From an uncultured Eubacteriales bacterium (lineage in GTDB: Bacteria; Bacillota; Clostridia; Oscillospirales; CAG-272), in contig CAKSDP010000013.1 of the NCBI GenBank assembly GCA_934446065.1, positions 1 to 55,054 on the forward strand: 55,054 bases of DNA, in the 5' to 3' direction. This document shows, piece after piece, positions 31,724 to 40,539 of the stretch; within the stretch, counting starts at the first letter, position 1; each line of letters begins with the position of its first letter. A program made the translations under genes and the position numbers. Under the pieces are notes generated by a model. The model was not told the origin of the DNA. It saw only the letters and a list, made by a program, of their open reading frames with translations, and searched no databases.

Positions 31724-34045
31724 ATGGCAAGCGGTGAAGAAATATTTGAAAGCTTTGCCCCGTTTATAAGAGACTACATTTACACGCGCGGCTGGCAGAG
31801 CCTGCACCCGATTCAGATCGGTGCCGCCGAGGCGATATTTTCCGGCGACGAAAACGTTCTGCTCACCTCATCCACCGCGTCAGGCAAGACCGAGGCGGCG
31901 CTGTTCCCCGCCCTCTCCGAAATATGGGAGGACGAGCCCGAATCGGTGGGAATACTGTACATAGCTCCGCTGAAATGCCTGATAAACGACCAGTTTGAGC
32001 GCGTCGAGGAGCTTTGCCGCGACACGGACATTCCCGTTTGCAGATGGCACGGCGATGTCGGCGCGGGGGCAAAGGCGCGTTATCTCAAAAATCCGCGCGG
32101 GATCCTCCAGATCACGCCGGAGTCGCTCGAAAGTATGCTCATACGGAGAGGCTCGGATATCCCGCGCATTTTCGGCGATCTTCGGTTCGTCGTGATCGAC
32201 GAGATACACATCCTCACGGGAACGGACAGGGGAAATCAGATACTGTGCCAGCTTGTGCGGCTCGCCGAAAAGATCGGGCATTCGCCGCGCAGGATCGGCT
32301 TGTCGGCGACGGTCGGTGATCCCGAGAGCGCGGCAAGATGGCTCGGCGGCGGCTCCGGCAGAGATACAGTAGTTCCGTCGGTGCCGCGTGAAACGATCCG
32401 CTGGCGGCTTGCGGCAGAGCATTTCTACATCACGCGAAGCGTGAAGAACGCGCCTGTGCCGGATATTCCCGACGATGCTGCTGAAATTCTGTTTGACGCA
32501 CCGAAGCCCGAGCCGAAATCCCCCGAATTTGCGCCGGATTTCGGCGAGGTCAAGGTCGGCGACGATCGCGGCGAGACTATAAACGACGCGCCGTCGGGCG
32601 ACGAAGGGTACGAATACCTGTACGACTGCGTTCGTGACAAAAAATCCATTGTATTCTCAAACTCGCGCGAGGAGACGGAATACGTTTGCGCGACCCTGCG
32701 GCAGATTGCCGAAAGGCGGCACGAGCCGGACATTTTCCTCATACATCACGGCAATCTCTCCGCATCGATAAGAGAGGATGCCGAGCTGAAAATGAAGAAC
32801 GACGAGCACCTTGCCGTCACCTGCGCCTCCGTCACGATGGAGCTGGGGATCGACATCGGCAGGCTCGAACGTGTCGTGCAGATGGGCGCGGCGACAAGCG
32901 TTTCAAGCTTTCTTCAGCGGCTCGGCCGCTCCGGCAGACGCGACGCTCCGCCGGAGATGATAATGATATTCCGCGAGGAGGAGGCGCTGCCGACCGCGAC
33001 GCTGCCCGAGCTGATCCCGTGGGAGCTTATCCGCGCGATCGCGATAGTCGAGCTGTATCGCGAGGAACGGTTCATCGAACCGCCGTCGGTAAAAGCGCTC
33101 CCGTACAGCCTGCTTTTTCATCAGACGCTCTCTGTCCTCGCCGCGTCGGGCTCGCTCACCGCAGCAGAGCTTGCGGCAGCAGTGCTGTCACTTCCCCCGT
33201 TCGCAGGGGTGACAAAGGACGGCTACAAGGTGCTGCTTCTCTCGATGCTGCGCGACGATTATCTTGAACTGACCGAGGAGCGCGAGCTTCTTGTGGGACT
33301 GCGCGGAGAGGCGCTCGTCTCGTCGTTCAAGTTTTTTGCGGTGTTCAAGGACAGCGAAGATTACACCGTCCGCGCCGGCAGCGATGAGATCGGCACGATC
33401 TCGAAAGCTCCGCCGAAGGGCGATCGCTTTGCCCTTGCCGGGCGCGTGTGGGAGGTTGAGGAGATCGACGCCGCACGCCGTCTCGTTTTCGTGCATCTCG
33501 TACCCGGTAAAGCCGAGATATCGTGGCCCGGCGATTTCGGCGAGGTCAACACTCACATTCTCGAGCGGATGCGCCGCGTCCTCGAGGAGGACACCGAATA
33601 CCCGTATCTGCGCGAGGGCGCGATAAAGCGGCTGCGCGAGGCGCGGGCTGTCGCCGACGCCGTCGGAATGACAAGGCACAACATTATTCCGCTCGGCGGA
33701 AGCACGTGGGCGTACTTCCCGTGGCTCGGGACAAGGTCGTTCCGCACGCTCCGGCGTTATCTCACGCGGCTTGCACCGGCAAAGCTGTCGGGCATGGATT
33801 TCGGCGGATGCTACTACATGACGTTCAAGCTTGAGGGCACCGACGGGGATGCGCTCATGCACGCCGTGCACGCTGATATCACGAAAAACGGACTGCCGCT
33901 CGTGGCTCTCGTCAGCGACAGCGAATCGCCGCTGTTTGACAAATTCGACCCGTGTCTGCCGCCGTCGCTTCTGAGGCAGGCGTTCGTCGCGGACCATCTC
34001 AGATCGGACGAGATCATCTCACGTGCGCGAGCCGGAATTTTGTGA
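31724..34045 (+). CDS. Lhr/BrxHI-like superfamily 2 helicase
   Basis: The 773 residues carry SF2 motifs in order: a Q-motif-like HPIQIGAAEAI, motif I TSSTASGKTEAAL (about 46-58), motif Ia APLKCLINDQ, motif II as DEIH (VVIDEIHIL, about 157-165), motif III GLSATVGD and motif VI QRLGRSGRR (about 396-404). An insert of about 75 residues separates the RecA lobes. The C-terminal third (about 480-770) matches the winged-helix and beta-rich region of Lhr-like helicases. The DEIH form of motif II is unusual. It would unwind or translocate on nucleic acid, energised by ATP. AAGGAAAGGA precedes the ATG. Confidence 0.88.
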   Translation: MASGEEIFESFAPFIRDYIYTRGWQSLHPIQIGAAEAIFSGDENVLLTSSTASGKTEAALFPALSEIWEDEPESVGILYIAPLKCLINDQFERVEELCRDTDIPVCRWHGDVGAGAKARYLKNPRGILQITPESLESMLIRRGSDIPRIFGDLRFVVIDEIHILTGTDRGNQILCQLVRLAEKIGHSPRRIGLSATVGDPESAARWLGGGSGRDTVVPSVPRETIRWRLAAEHFYITRSVKNAPVPDIPDDAAEILFDAPKPEPKSPEFAPDFGEVKVGDDRGETINDAPSGDEGYEYLYDCVRDKKSIVFSNSREETEYVCATLRQIAERRHEPDIFLIHHGNLSASIREDAELKMKNDEHLAVTCASVTMELGIDIGRLERVVQMGAATSVSSFLQRLGRSGRRDAPPEMIMIFREEEALPTATLPELIPWELIRAIAIVELYREERFIEPPSVKALPYSLLFHQTLSVLAASGSLTAAELAAAVLSLPPFAGVTKDGYKVLLLSMLRDDYLELTEERELLVGLRGEALVSSFKFFAVFKDSEDYTVRAGSDEIGTISKAPPKGDRFALAGRVWEVEEIDAARRLVFVHLVPGKAEISWPGDFGEVNTHILERMRRVLEEDTEYPYLREGAIKRLREARAVADAVGMTRHNIIPLGGSTWAYFPWLGTRSFRTLRRYLTRLAPAKLSGMDFGGCYYMTFKLEGTDGDALMHAVHADITKNGLPLVALVSDSESPLFDKFDPCLPPSLLRQAFVADHLRSDEIISRARAGIL

Positions 34046-34138
34046 TTTTTGCCGTCTGTTTACATTAAACTGTGGAAATAGCGGGCAATATGTGCTAAAA
34101 TAGGTTGTAAGTATTTTTGAAATTTTCCGGAGGTTTTT

Positions 34139-34525
34139 ATGGCTGTTGTTTGGAAAGACAGGCGCCGCACTCTGTTCGGTCTGCCGCTCAGCTTTACCGT
34201 ATATACACTTACAGGCGAGAAGCTTCTGACCGAGACCGGTTTTCTCAACAAGCGTGAGGAGGAGGTTCGCCTTTACCGCATAATGGACGTTACGCTGAAA
34301 CGTTCGCTCGGCGAGCGCATCTTCGGACTCGGCACGATACACTGCTGCTCTGCCGACAAGTCCACCCCGGAGTTTGAGATATCGCGCATCAAGGATTCGG
34401 TCGCGGTCAAAGAAATGCTGTCCGACATGATCGAGGAGGAGAGAGAACGCCGCCGCGTTTCCGCGCGCGAGTTCATGACCGACTCGGACGACGACGGACT
34501 TGATCACGACGACTGCAACATCTGA
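34139..34525 (+). CDS. Bacterial PH-domain protein (YdbS/bPH type, cytosolic)
   Basis: The 128 residues form one compact beta-rich domain: WKDRRRTLFGLPLSFTVYTL, LNKREEEVRLYRIMDVTLKR, LGERIFGLGTIHCCSADKS and RIKDSVAVKEMLSDMIEEER. The Lys-Arg-Glu-Glu motif after a Thr/Thr strand and the final amphipathic helix fit bacterial PH domains. It has no TM segment, unlike many YdbS proteins. The C-terminus is Asp-rich. GGAGG lies 7 bases before the ATG. Function is unknown. Confidence 0.75.
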   Translation: MAVVWKDRRRTLFGLPLSFTVYTLTGEKLLTETGFLNKREEEVRLYRIMDVTLKRSLGERIFGLGTIHCCSADKSTPEFEISRIKDSVAVKEMLSDMIEEERERRRVSAREFMTDSDDDGLDHDDCNI

Positions 34526-34537
34526 TAGGAGCAAAAT

Positions 34538-35572
34538 ATGGCTGAAAACAAAAACACCTCCTGCGATCTTTCGTGCAGGAGAAACAAGGTCGGCGGGCAA
34601 GCCGTTCTCGAGGGCGTTATGATGAAGAGCGGCGATCTCTGCGCACTCTCCGTCCGCACGAAGGACGAGATCGTCACCGAGACAAAGAATTTCACCTCGT
34701 GGCGCAAGAAATACAAGCCGCTCGGAATTCCGATAGTACGCGGAGCCGTGAACATGATCGAGATGCTGCGGCTCAGCTACTCAACGCTCGGCCGCTCGGC
34801 TGAGCTTGCCATGCCCGAAGGCGAGACGGAAGAGCCGGGCAAATTTGAGCGCTGGCTCACGGAAAAGCTCGGCGACAAGCTCATGAGCGTGCTTATGAGC
34901 ATCGCGGGCGTGCTCGGCGTTGTGCTTGCGCTGTTTCTGTTCAAGGTCGTGCCGACATTCGTAACGATGCTCATAAACAATTACGTCATGCCACTCGGTT
35001 GGTTCTGCAACCTTGTTGAAGGTGTGATCAAGATCGCGATATTCGTCGGCTACATGGCTCTCGTCGCGCTCATGCCCGACATCAAGCGGACATTCGAGTA
35101 CCACGGTGCGGAACACAAATCCATCGCCTGCTACGAGCGCGGACTTGAAATGACCCCGGCGAACGCAAAGACCTGCACCAGATTTCATCCCCGCTGCGGC
35201 ACAAGCTTTATTTTCGTGATACTCATACTGAATATACTCATATTCTCGCTTCTGCCGTGGGGCAGCTTTTGGCTGAGAATACTGCTTCAGCTCGTTCTCC
35301 TGCCCGTTGTTGTGGGGCTCAGCTTTGAGTTTATAATGTACGCCGGACAGCACGACAACGTGCTGACGCGTGTGCTCTCCGCACCCGGTCTTGCAATGCA
35401 GCGCATCACGACGCGCGAGCCGGACGAGGATCAGCTGGCGGTCGCGATCGCCTCGTTGAAGGCGGCGCTTCCCGATGAGTTCCCGTCCGAAGAAGCCGCA
35501 GCAGCGGACGGCGCGTCGGATGAGTCCGACTCCGATAAGGCTGACGACAGCAATACAGATGACGATAAATGA
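34538..35572 (+). CDS. DUF1385 family membrane protein (YqhQ-like)
   Basis: The 344 residues have the DUF1385 signatures VGGQAVLEGVMMKSG near the N-terminus, PIVRGAVNMIEML, YHGAEHKSIACYERG with a His/Glu cluster and FHPRCGTSFIFVIL. Four to five TM helices lie between about 115 and 285. An Asp/Ala/Ser tail (about 315-344) ends the protein. The family sits in many Firmicutes next to prmC and prfA; the function is unknown. AGGAG precedes the ATG; its end overlaps prmC by 14 bases. Confidence 0.9.
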   Translation: MAENKNTSCDLSCRRNKVGGQAVLEGVMMKSGDLCALSVRTKDEIVTETKNFTSWRKKYKPLGIPIVRGAVNMIEMLRLSYSTLGRSAELAMPEGETEEPGKFERWLTEKLGDKLMSVLMSIAGVLGVVLALFLFKVVPTFVTMLINNYVMPLGWFCNLVEGVIKIAIFVGYMALVALMPDIKRTFEYHGAEHKSIACYERGLEMTPANAKTCTRFHPRCGTSFIFVILILNILIFSLLPWGSFWLRILLQLVLLPVVVGLSFEFIMYAGQHDNVLTRVLSAPGLAMQRITTREPDEDQLAVAIASLKAALPDEFPSEEAAAADGASDESDSDKADDSNTDDDK

Positions 35573-36371
35573 AGCGGCGCATATTCTCGGAGAATCCGGG
35601 ATCGAGGGTGCGCTGAGAGAGGCGCGTCTCCTCGCGGAAGAGGTGTGCGGCATCCCGCAGCATCTTCTGCCGATCGTCGGGGACGACCCGCAGGACACAG
35701 CATTTGAAGAAGCCGTAAGGCGGCGTGCGGCGCGCGAGCCGCTCCAATACATTCTCGGAAAATGGTGGTTCTACGGCCGCGAGTTCGAGGTGAACGAAAA
35801 CTGCCTCATACCGCGCCCCGAAACTGAGCTTCTCGTTGACATCGCGGCAAAAGCACTCCGCCCCGGCGGACGGCTTCTTGATCTCTGCACCGGCTCCGGC
35901 TGTGTTGCGCTGTCGGTGCTCGCAGAGGTTCCGACCTCAACTGCCGCAGCGGTCGATATATCTCCTGCGGCACTTGAGGTCGCACGGCGCAACTGCGACA
36001 GGCTTGGGCTTGCGGAGCGCTGCCTTTTCATCGAGTCCGACGTGACAAGTACCCCTCCCCTTTCCGAAAAGTTTGACGTGATAACGGCAAATCCGCCGTA
36101 CATAACCGAAGAGGAAATGAGCGGTCTTGCGCCCGAGCTTGCTTTTGAGCCGGAGATCGCACTGACCGACGGCGGCGACGGACTTCGTGTGATCCGCGGG
36201 ATCGTTGAAAACTACACCGCACTTTTGTCGGACGACGGGTTAATGGCGATCGAGATCGGCTCCGGCGAGGGCAAAGCCGCAGCTGAAATTGCACAAAACG
36301 CGGGACTTCGCGTATCGCTCGTGCACGATCTTGCCGGGCTTGACCGCATAATAGTATGCAGGCGGGCATGA
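35559..36371 (+). CDS. prmC: Release factor glutamine methyltransferase
   Basis: The start at 35559 (MTINEAAHILGES) lies within the last codons of the DUF1385 gene; a longer frame to 35475 is an overlap artefact. The 270 residues have an N-terminal helical domain, the SAM-binding LLDLCTGSGCVALS (about 105-118) and the NPPY catalytic motif in ITANPPYITEEEM (about 180-190). It methylates the Gln of the GGQ loop in peptide-release factors. No prfA is in this window. Confidence 0.93.
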   Translation: MTINEAAHILGESGIEGALREARLLAEEVCGIPQHLLPIVGDDPQDTAFEEAVRRRAAREPLQYILGKWWFYGREFEVNENCLIPRPETELLVDIAAKALRPGGRLLDLCTGSGCVALSVLAEVPTSTAAAVDISPAALEVARRNCDRLGLAERCLFIESDVTSTPPLSEKFDVITANPPYITEEEMSGLAPELAFEPEIALTDGGDGLRVIRGIVENYTALLSDDGLMAIEIGSGEGKAAAEIAQNAGLRVSLVHDLAGLDRIIVCRRA

Positions 36372-36421
36372 TCCCGCCAATTCGCATAAGCTGTATTATC
36401 CTCACTTGAAAGGAAGAACAC

Positions 36422-37495
36422 ATGACTGAGACAAAACTGGCAATACTGTTCGGCGGAGCGTCAAGCGAGCATGAAATATCGCTTCTTTCCGCTCACGCAG
36501 TGCTTTCAAATATCGACCGAAGCATATTTGATATTATAATGATCGGCATTACGAAGGACGGCAAATGGTACCTTTTTGAGGGAGACATTTCGCTTATTCC
36601 CGACGGCAGATGGGAAAACGAAAAAGGGCTTCCGGTGGCGCTCATCCCGGGTGAGCACGCGGGACTTTTCACGCTGTCGGAGGACGGCGAGGCGTCGCCG
36701 CTCGACATTGATGTAGTATTTCCCGTTCTGCACGGCAAATTCGGCGAGGACGGCACGGTTCAGGGAATGCTTGAGCTGTGCGGTATTCCGGTAGTAGGCT
36801 GCGGATGCGCCTCCTCCGCCGTCTGTATGGACAAAGCCTTCACAAAGCGCACGCTTATGGCTGAGGGCATCCCTCAGGCGAGTGCCGCGATAATCTGCGA
36901 CAGCCAATTCAAAATGGATCCCGACAAGTGCCTTGACATGGCGGAGAATGCCGCCGGAGGATACCCGATATTCGTGAAACCGGCGCGCGCCGGATCGTCT
37001 GTCGGAGTATCGAGGGCGAACGACCGCGCAGCGCTTCGTCTGTCGTTTTCCACCGCATTTGCCGAGGACGAAAAGCTGCTTGCGGAGCGCTGCATATTCG
37101 GGTGTGAGATCGAGGTTGCGGTACTGCGCCGCGAGGACGGCTCGCTTCTCGTATCGGAGTGCGGCGAGATTGACCCCGGCAGCGTATTCTACGATTACGA
37201 GACCAAATACGAGAAGGACACGGCAAGCTACTACATACCTGCCAGACTCACGGAGGCTGCGGCGCGTGAAGTACGCGATCTCGCCGCAAGGATCTTCGTT
37301 CTGCTCGACTGCAGAGGACTCTCGCGCGTTGACTTCTTTGTATCCGATGACGGAACGGTCACGTTCAACGAGATCAACACGATCCCCGGTTTTACTCAGA
37401 TCAGTATGTATCCGAAGCTGATGGAACACTCGGGAATAGTCTTCGGCGAGCTTATAACAATGCTTGTGCGCGAAGCGCTCACAAGAAAAAACTGA
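36422..37495 (+). CDS. ddl: D-alanine-D-alanine ligase
   Basis: The 357 residues are ATP-grasp Ddl. The N-terminus has LFGGASSEHEISLLSA, followed by DVVFPVLHGKFGEDGTVQG, the ATP-grasp loop KPARAGSSVGVSRA and the metal site FNEINTIPGFTQISMYPKL. The Glu, Ser and Tyr/Phe omega-loop region (around SVFYDYETKY) belongs to the D-Ala specific group; no VanA-type D-lactate features are evident. It makes the terminal dipeptide of peptidoglycan precursors. AAAGGAAG precedes the ATG and a terminator follows at 37519. Confidence 0.95.
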   Translation: MTETKLAILFGGASSEHEISLLSAHAVLSNIDRSIFDIIMIGITKDGKWYLFEGDISLIPDGRWENEKGLPVALIPGEHAGLFTLSEDGEASPLDIDVVFPVLHGKFGEDGTVQGMLELCGIPVVGCGCASSAVCMDKAFTKRTLMAEGIPQASAAIICDSQFKMDPDKCLDMAENAAGGYPIFVKPARAGSSVGVSRANDRAALRLSFSTAFAEDEKLLAERCIFGCEIEVAVLRREDGSLLVSECGEIDPGSVFYDYETKYEKDTASYYIPARLTEAAAREVRDLAARIFVLLDCRGLSRVDFFVSDDGTVTFNEINTIPGFTQISMYPKLMEHSGIVFGELITMLVREALTRKN

Positions 37496-37518
37496 CTTTT
37501 ACCAAGCCACAAAAAATT

Positions 37519-37545
37519 AAGGGATGTCATGTGACATCCCTTTTT
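37519..37545 (+). terminator. Terminator of ddl, shared with the SLOG gene
   Basis: GGGATGTCA pairs with TGACATCCC around TG and is followed by TTTTT. It also stops the convergent minus-strand operon ending at 37554. Confidence 0.9.
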
Positions 37546-37553
37546 ATTATGCT

Positions 37554-38048
37554 TTATTTCACACATTCGGCGAGATTTTGCACCGCAACACCGTTTGCAC
37601 GTGCATACTCGACCGTATAGAAGGTTCCGCCGGAGCGCTTTGTGCAGTACGCGATACAGAGCGAGCTGTGATCGACCATAAATCGATTGCGCTCGTGCAT
37701 ACAGCCGGCGGTATAGAAATCGCCCATATACTCTACCGAATCGGCGGCGCTCATGATCTGCTTATACAGCACGAGATCGTCCATGCGCTGCCATTTTTCG
37801 GTCTGATTGCGGCACGGAAGCGCAAGGTGAAGCTTCACCTCAGGCACCTTTTTTGAAGCGGCAATAACGCGGCACGCCGCGAGCGTGTCAAATCCGACGG
37901 CACCGCCCGTCCAAAAATTCACAAGTCCGCGCGACACCGCTGCGGCGATCACCGCATCAAGAGAGCGCACGATATCCTCGCGCGGCGAACCCGACGGCAG
38001 ACTCCTGTGTCCGGTAAAGCACGCACACGCTTCCCTCGTCGGGATCAT
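37554..38048 (-). CDS. SLOG-family nucleotide-binding protein (YpsA/DUF1273-like)
   Basis: The start at 38048 overlaps the uppP stop as ATGA; 164 residues. The N-terminus CACFTGHRSLP is the YpsA-like start, followed by LVNFWTGGAVGFDTLAACRV, a SLOG Gly-Gly pocket, LALPCRNQTEKW, and CIAYCTKRSGGTFYTVEYA as the closing motif. SLOG proteins sense or make nucleotide-derived ligands; B. subtilis YpsA affects cell division. Last gene of the rnj operon. Confidence 0.85.
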   Translation of the reverse strand: MIPTREACACFTGHRSLPSGSPREDIVRSLDAVIAAAVSRGLVNFWTGGAVGFDTLAACRVIAASKKVPEVKLHLALPCRNQTEKWQRMDDLVLYKQIMSAADSVEYMGDFYTAGCMHERNRFMVDHSSLCIAYCTKRSGGTFYTVEYARANGVAVQNLAECVK

Positions 38049-38878
38049 ATAAACAGCTTTGCGCTGAACCATGCAAGGACGAGCAGTCCGAGCACGATCC
38101 TGTACCAGCCGAACACCTCAAAGCTGTGGCGGCGGACAAATCCGACGAGGAACTTGATCGCTGCGAGCGACACAAAGAATGCCGTGATCGTTCCGACGAG
38201 AAGCACGCCGATCTCGGTCGAGGTGAACACCCCGCCGCCGGCGAAAAATTTCACAAGCTTAAGAAGGCTCGCACCTGCCATAACGGGAAGCGCAAGAAAG
38301 AACGAGAACTCCGCTGCCGCAGTGCGGTTGACGCCCGTCAGCATAGCTCCGATGATCGTCGAGCCGGAGCGCGACGTTCCGGGAATGAGTGCGAGCATCT
38401 GAAATGCGCCGATCTTCAGCGCCGTACCGTATGTAATATCCTCGGCACTGCCGTCCTCACGCGGTCTGCCCTTGAATGCCCGCTCGATCACGATAAACGC
38501 GATGCCGTAGACGATCAAAGCACCCGCGACGACCCATGAATTGAAGAAATGGTCATTGATGAAGTCGTCGAACAGGACACCGACGATTCCCGCAGGGATC
38601 GCCGCGACAAGTATCTTCGACCAAAGCACCCACACGCTCTTGCGCTCGGCGGGAGTTTTCGAGGGGAAGAACGGCCACAGCCGCCCGAAATACAGCACAA
38701 GCACGGCAAGTATCGAGCCGAGCTGTATCACGACGAAAAACATCTCACGGAATTCGTCCGACACATTCATCTTGAAGAATTCGTCAAACAGGATCATATG
38801 ACCCGTGCTGCTGATGGGAAGCCATTCGGTGATTCCCTGCACGATTCCAATGAAAAACGCTTTTATTAGTTCAAGCAT
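38045..38878 (-). CDS. uppP: Undecaprenyl-diphosphatase UppP (BacA)
   Basis: The start at 38878 (MLELIKAFFIGIV) has AAGGATGG upstream; ATGs further upstream are before this site. The 277 residues form about eight TM helices with catalytic motifs GIVQGITEWLPISSTGHM near the N-terminus and PGTSRSGSTIIGAML in the second half. It dephosphorylates undecaprenyl pyrophosphate to recycle the lipid carrier for peptidoglycan and can give bacitracin tolerance. Confidence 0.94.
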   Translation of the reverse strand: MLELIKAFFIGIVQGITEWLPISSTGHMILFDEFFKMNVSDEFREMFFVVIQLGSILAVLVLYFGRLWPFFPSKTPAERKSVWVLWSKILVAAIPAGIVGVLFDDFINDHFFNSWVVAGALIVYGIAFIVIERAFKGRPREDGSAEDITYGTALKIGAFQMLALIPGTSRSGSTIIGAMLTGVNRTAAAEFSFFLALPVMAGASLLKLVKFFAGGGVFTSTEIGVLLVGTITAFFVSLAAIKFLVGFVRRHSFEVFGWYRIVLGLLVLAWFSAKLFI

Positions 38879-38928
38879 AACAAAACCCATCCTTAAAAAC
38901 AGTCGGATATAAAACAAGTTTGAAACGA

Positions 38929-40188
38929 TCAGCTGCCGGCGCCGCGGATGATGTCACCCGCTTTTACCGGATACGGCAGCTTTATATAGAATTTCATTCC
39001 CGGATGCGGTGCCGCGTCTATCGGAGCCATGTCCTCGCCGTACATTTCCGACACGGTGAACGCGCGACCGACGGTGCCGGGCGAGAGCAGCTCGGCGTTA
39101 TCGCCGACGCTGACCTTGTTCCGCTGCACGAACAACGCATTCTCGCCGGCAGCGGTATCGGCAACGGCAGTCGCAAAATACGCTTTCTCCCGTATGTAGC
39201 CGAGATTTTCAGTCACGTTCGCGTCGCCGTCGGCGCGTCCGAAGAAAAATCCCGTATCATACTCACGGTGGCTCACGCAGCACAGCTCGCGCATATACGC
39301 CGGATCGTAGACATACCCTGCCGGATCGGCGGCATACGCGTCCATCGCCAGTCTGTATGCATTGGTGACGGCGGCGGTATAATACGCGCTCTTCATGCGC
39401 CCTTCGATCTTGAACGACGCGATCCCCGCCTCCATAAGCTCCGGTATATGCTCGATCATGCACAGATCCTTTGAGCTCATGACAAACGTGCCCTCGTCGT
39501 ACTCCTCGGCTGTGAGAACCTGCTCCGGGCGCTTGACCTCATGGAAAGCAAGGTGTCTCGCGCCGTCCGTGCGGTACTCCCACCTGCACGGCTGAGCGCA
39601 CATTCCGCGATTCGCGTCGCGGCCGACGAAATACTGCGACAACAGACAGCGCCCACTGTAAGCGACGCACATTGAGCCGTGGATGAAGCACTCAAGCTCA
39701 ACGTCTGGCGCCGCCGCATGAATTTCGCGGATATCGCTGAGCGCAAGCTCCCGCGCAAGGACTACGCGCGACGCGCCGAGCTTCTGCCACGCCTTCACCG
39801 CCTGAGCCGAAACGGCGCTCGCCTGCGTCGAAACGTGAAGCTCCATATCGGGGCACACATCGCGCACGAGCGAAAACACGCCGAGATCCGAGACGATCAC
39901 CGCGTCGATCCCGATCTCGCCGAGAGCGCGAACATATTCCGCGAGCGCCGGATACTCCGACGTTCTCGGCATCGCGTTCAGCGTTACGTAGATCTTTACG
40001 CCGTGCGAATGAGCAAACTCCGTGCTCTCCTGCAGCTCGTCGAGATCAAAATTATCGGCGGCGGCGCGCATACCGAAGCGCTTGCCCGCAAGATAGACCG
40101 CGTCGGCTCCGTACTGCACTGCTGCGCGGAGCTTTTCCGGATTGCCCGCCGGAGACAGCAGCTCCGGCATTCCGTCAGCGCGTCTCAT
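38929..40188 (-). CDS. Peptidase U32 family protein (prephenate-dependent tRNA-modification-like)
   Basis: The 419 residues have the U32 hallmarks ELLSPAGNPEKLRAAVQYGADAV near the start and the cysteine signature ECFIHGSMCVAYSGRCLLSQ near 165-185, with later Cys in NRGMCAQPCRWEY that can hold an Fe-S cluster. The family includes TrhP/RlhA, which hydroxylate RNA, more often than true proteases. Its start overlaps the Dabb stop as ATGA. Role in RNA hydroxylation is the best guess. Confidence 0.88.
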   Translation of the reverse strand: MRRADGMPELLSPAGNPEKLRAAVQYGADAVYLAGKRFGMRAAADNFDLDELQESTEFAHSHGVKIYVTLNAMPRTSEYPALAEYVRALGEIGIDAVIVSDLGVFSLVRDVCPDMELHVSTQASAVSAQAVKAWQKLGASRVVLARELALSDIREIHAAAPDVELECFIHGSMCVAYSGRCLLSQYFVGRDANRGMCAQPCRWEYRTDGARHLAFHEVKRPEQVLTAEEYDEGTFVMSSKDLCMIEHIPELMEAGIASFKIEGRMKSAYYTAAVTNAYRLAMDAYAADPAGYVYDPAYMRELCCVSHREYDTGFFFGRADGDANVTENLGYIREKAYFATAVADTAAGENALFVQRNKVSVGDNAELLSPGTVGRAFTVSEMYGEDMAPIDAAPHPGMKFYIKLPYPVKAGDIIRGAGS

Positions 40189-40487
40189 ACCTCAAAATCA
40201 AGGCAGAGGCGAACGTCAACATTCGGGCGAACGTATGTGTCTGCCACATGGACGTGCGCCGGGTGATTCTTGTAGGTCTTCAGCGCGTCCTTGTCCATCA
40301 GCACTGACTCAAGCATAAGGTCGCACGTCGAGGACGGCAGTCCGTCAGTGTGAACCAAAAGGCTTTCAAGCCCCTCGATCACGGGAGGCAGCGCCTCGAG
40401 ATGCTCCTTTATATCGGCTTTGACCGTATCAAGTTTATCTGCCGGAATATCGGATCTGAGTTTCCAAAGGATTATATGCCTTACCAT
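40185..40487 (-). CDS. Dabb (stress-responsive alpha/beta barrel) family protein
   Basis: The 100 residues match the ferredoxin-like Dabb fold: MVRHIILWKLRSDIPAD with conserved His at 4, a helix, a middle region and YKNHPAHVHVADTYVRP with the second conserved His pair. They form dimers; cellular function unclear. GGAG lies upstream and the stop overlaps the U32 gene. Confidence 0.87.
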   Translation of the reverse strand: MVRHIILWKLRSDIPADKLDTVKADIKEHLEALPPVIEGLESLLVHTDGLPSSTCDLMLESVLMDKDALKTYKNHPAHVHVADTYVRPNVDVRLCLDFEV

Positions 40488-40539
40488 TCTTTTTTATCTC
40501 CTGAAAATACTCTATTGCCATCGGCGCATAGCGCACCGA

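Noticed and set aside
33188..33997. Minus-strand ORF opposite the helicase
   Set aside because: Shadow of the helicase frame, rich in Arg and without domains.
28632..34045. Tellurite resistance operon
   Set aside because: Only the TerB-like fold links it to tellurite genes; terC, terD and terZ are absent and the partners are a BREX-like ATPase and a helicase.
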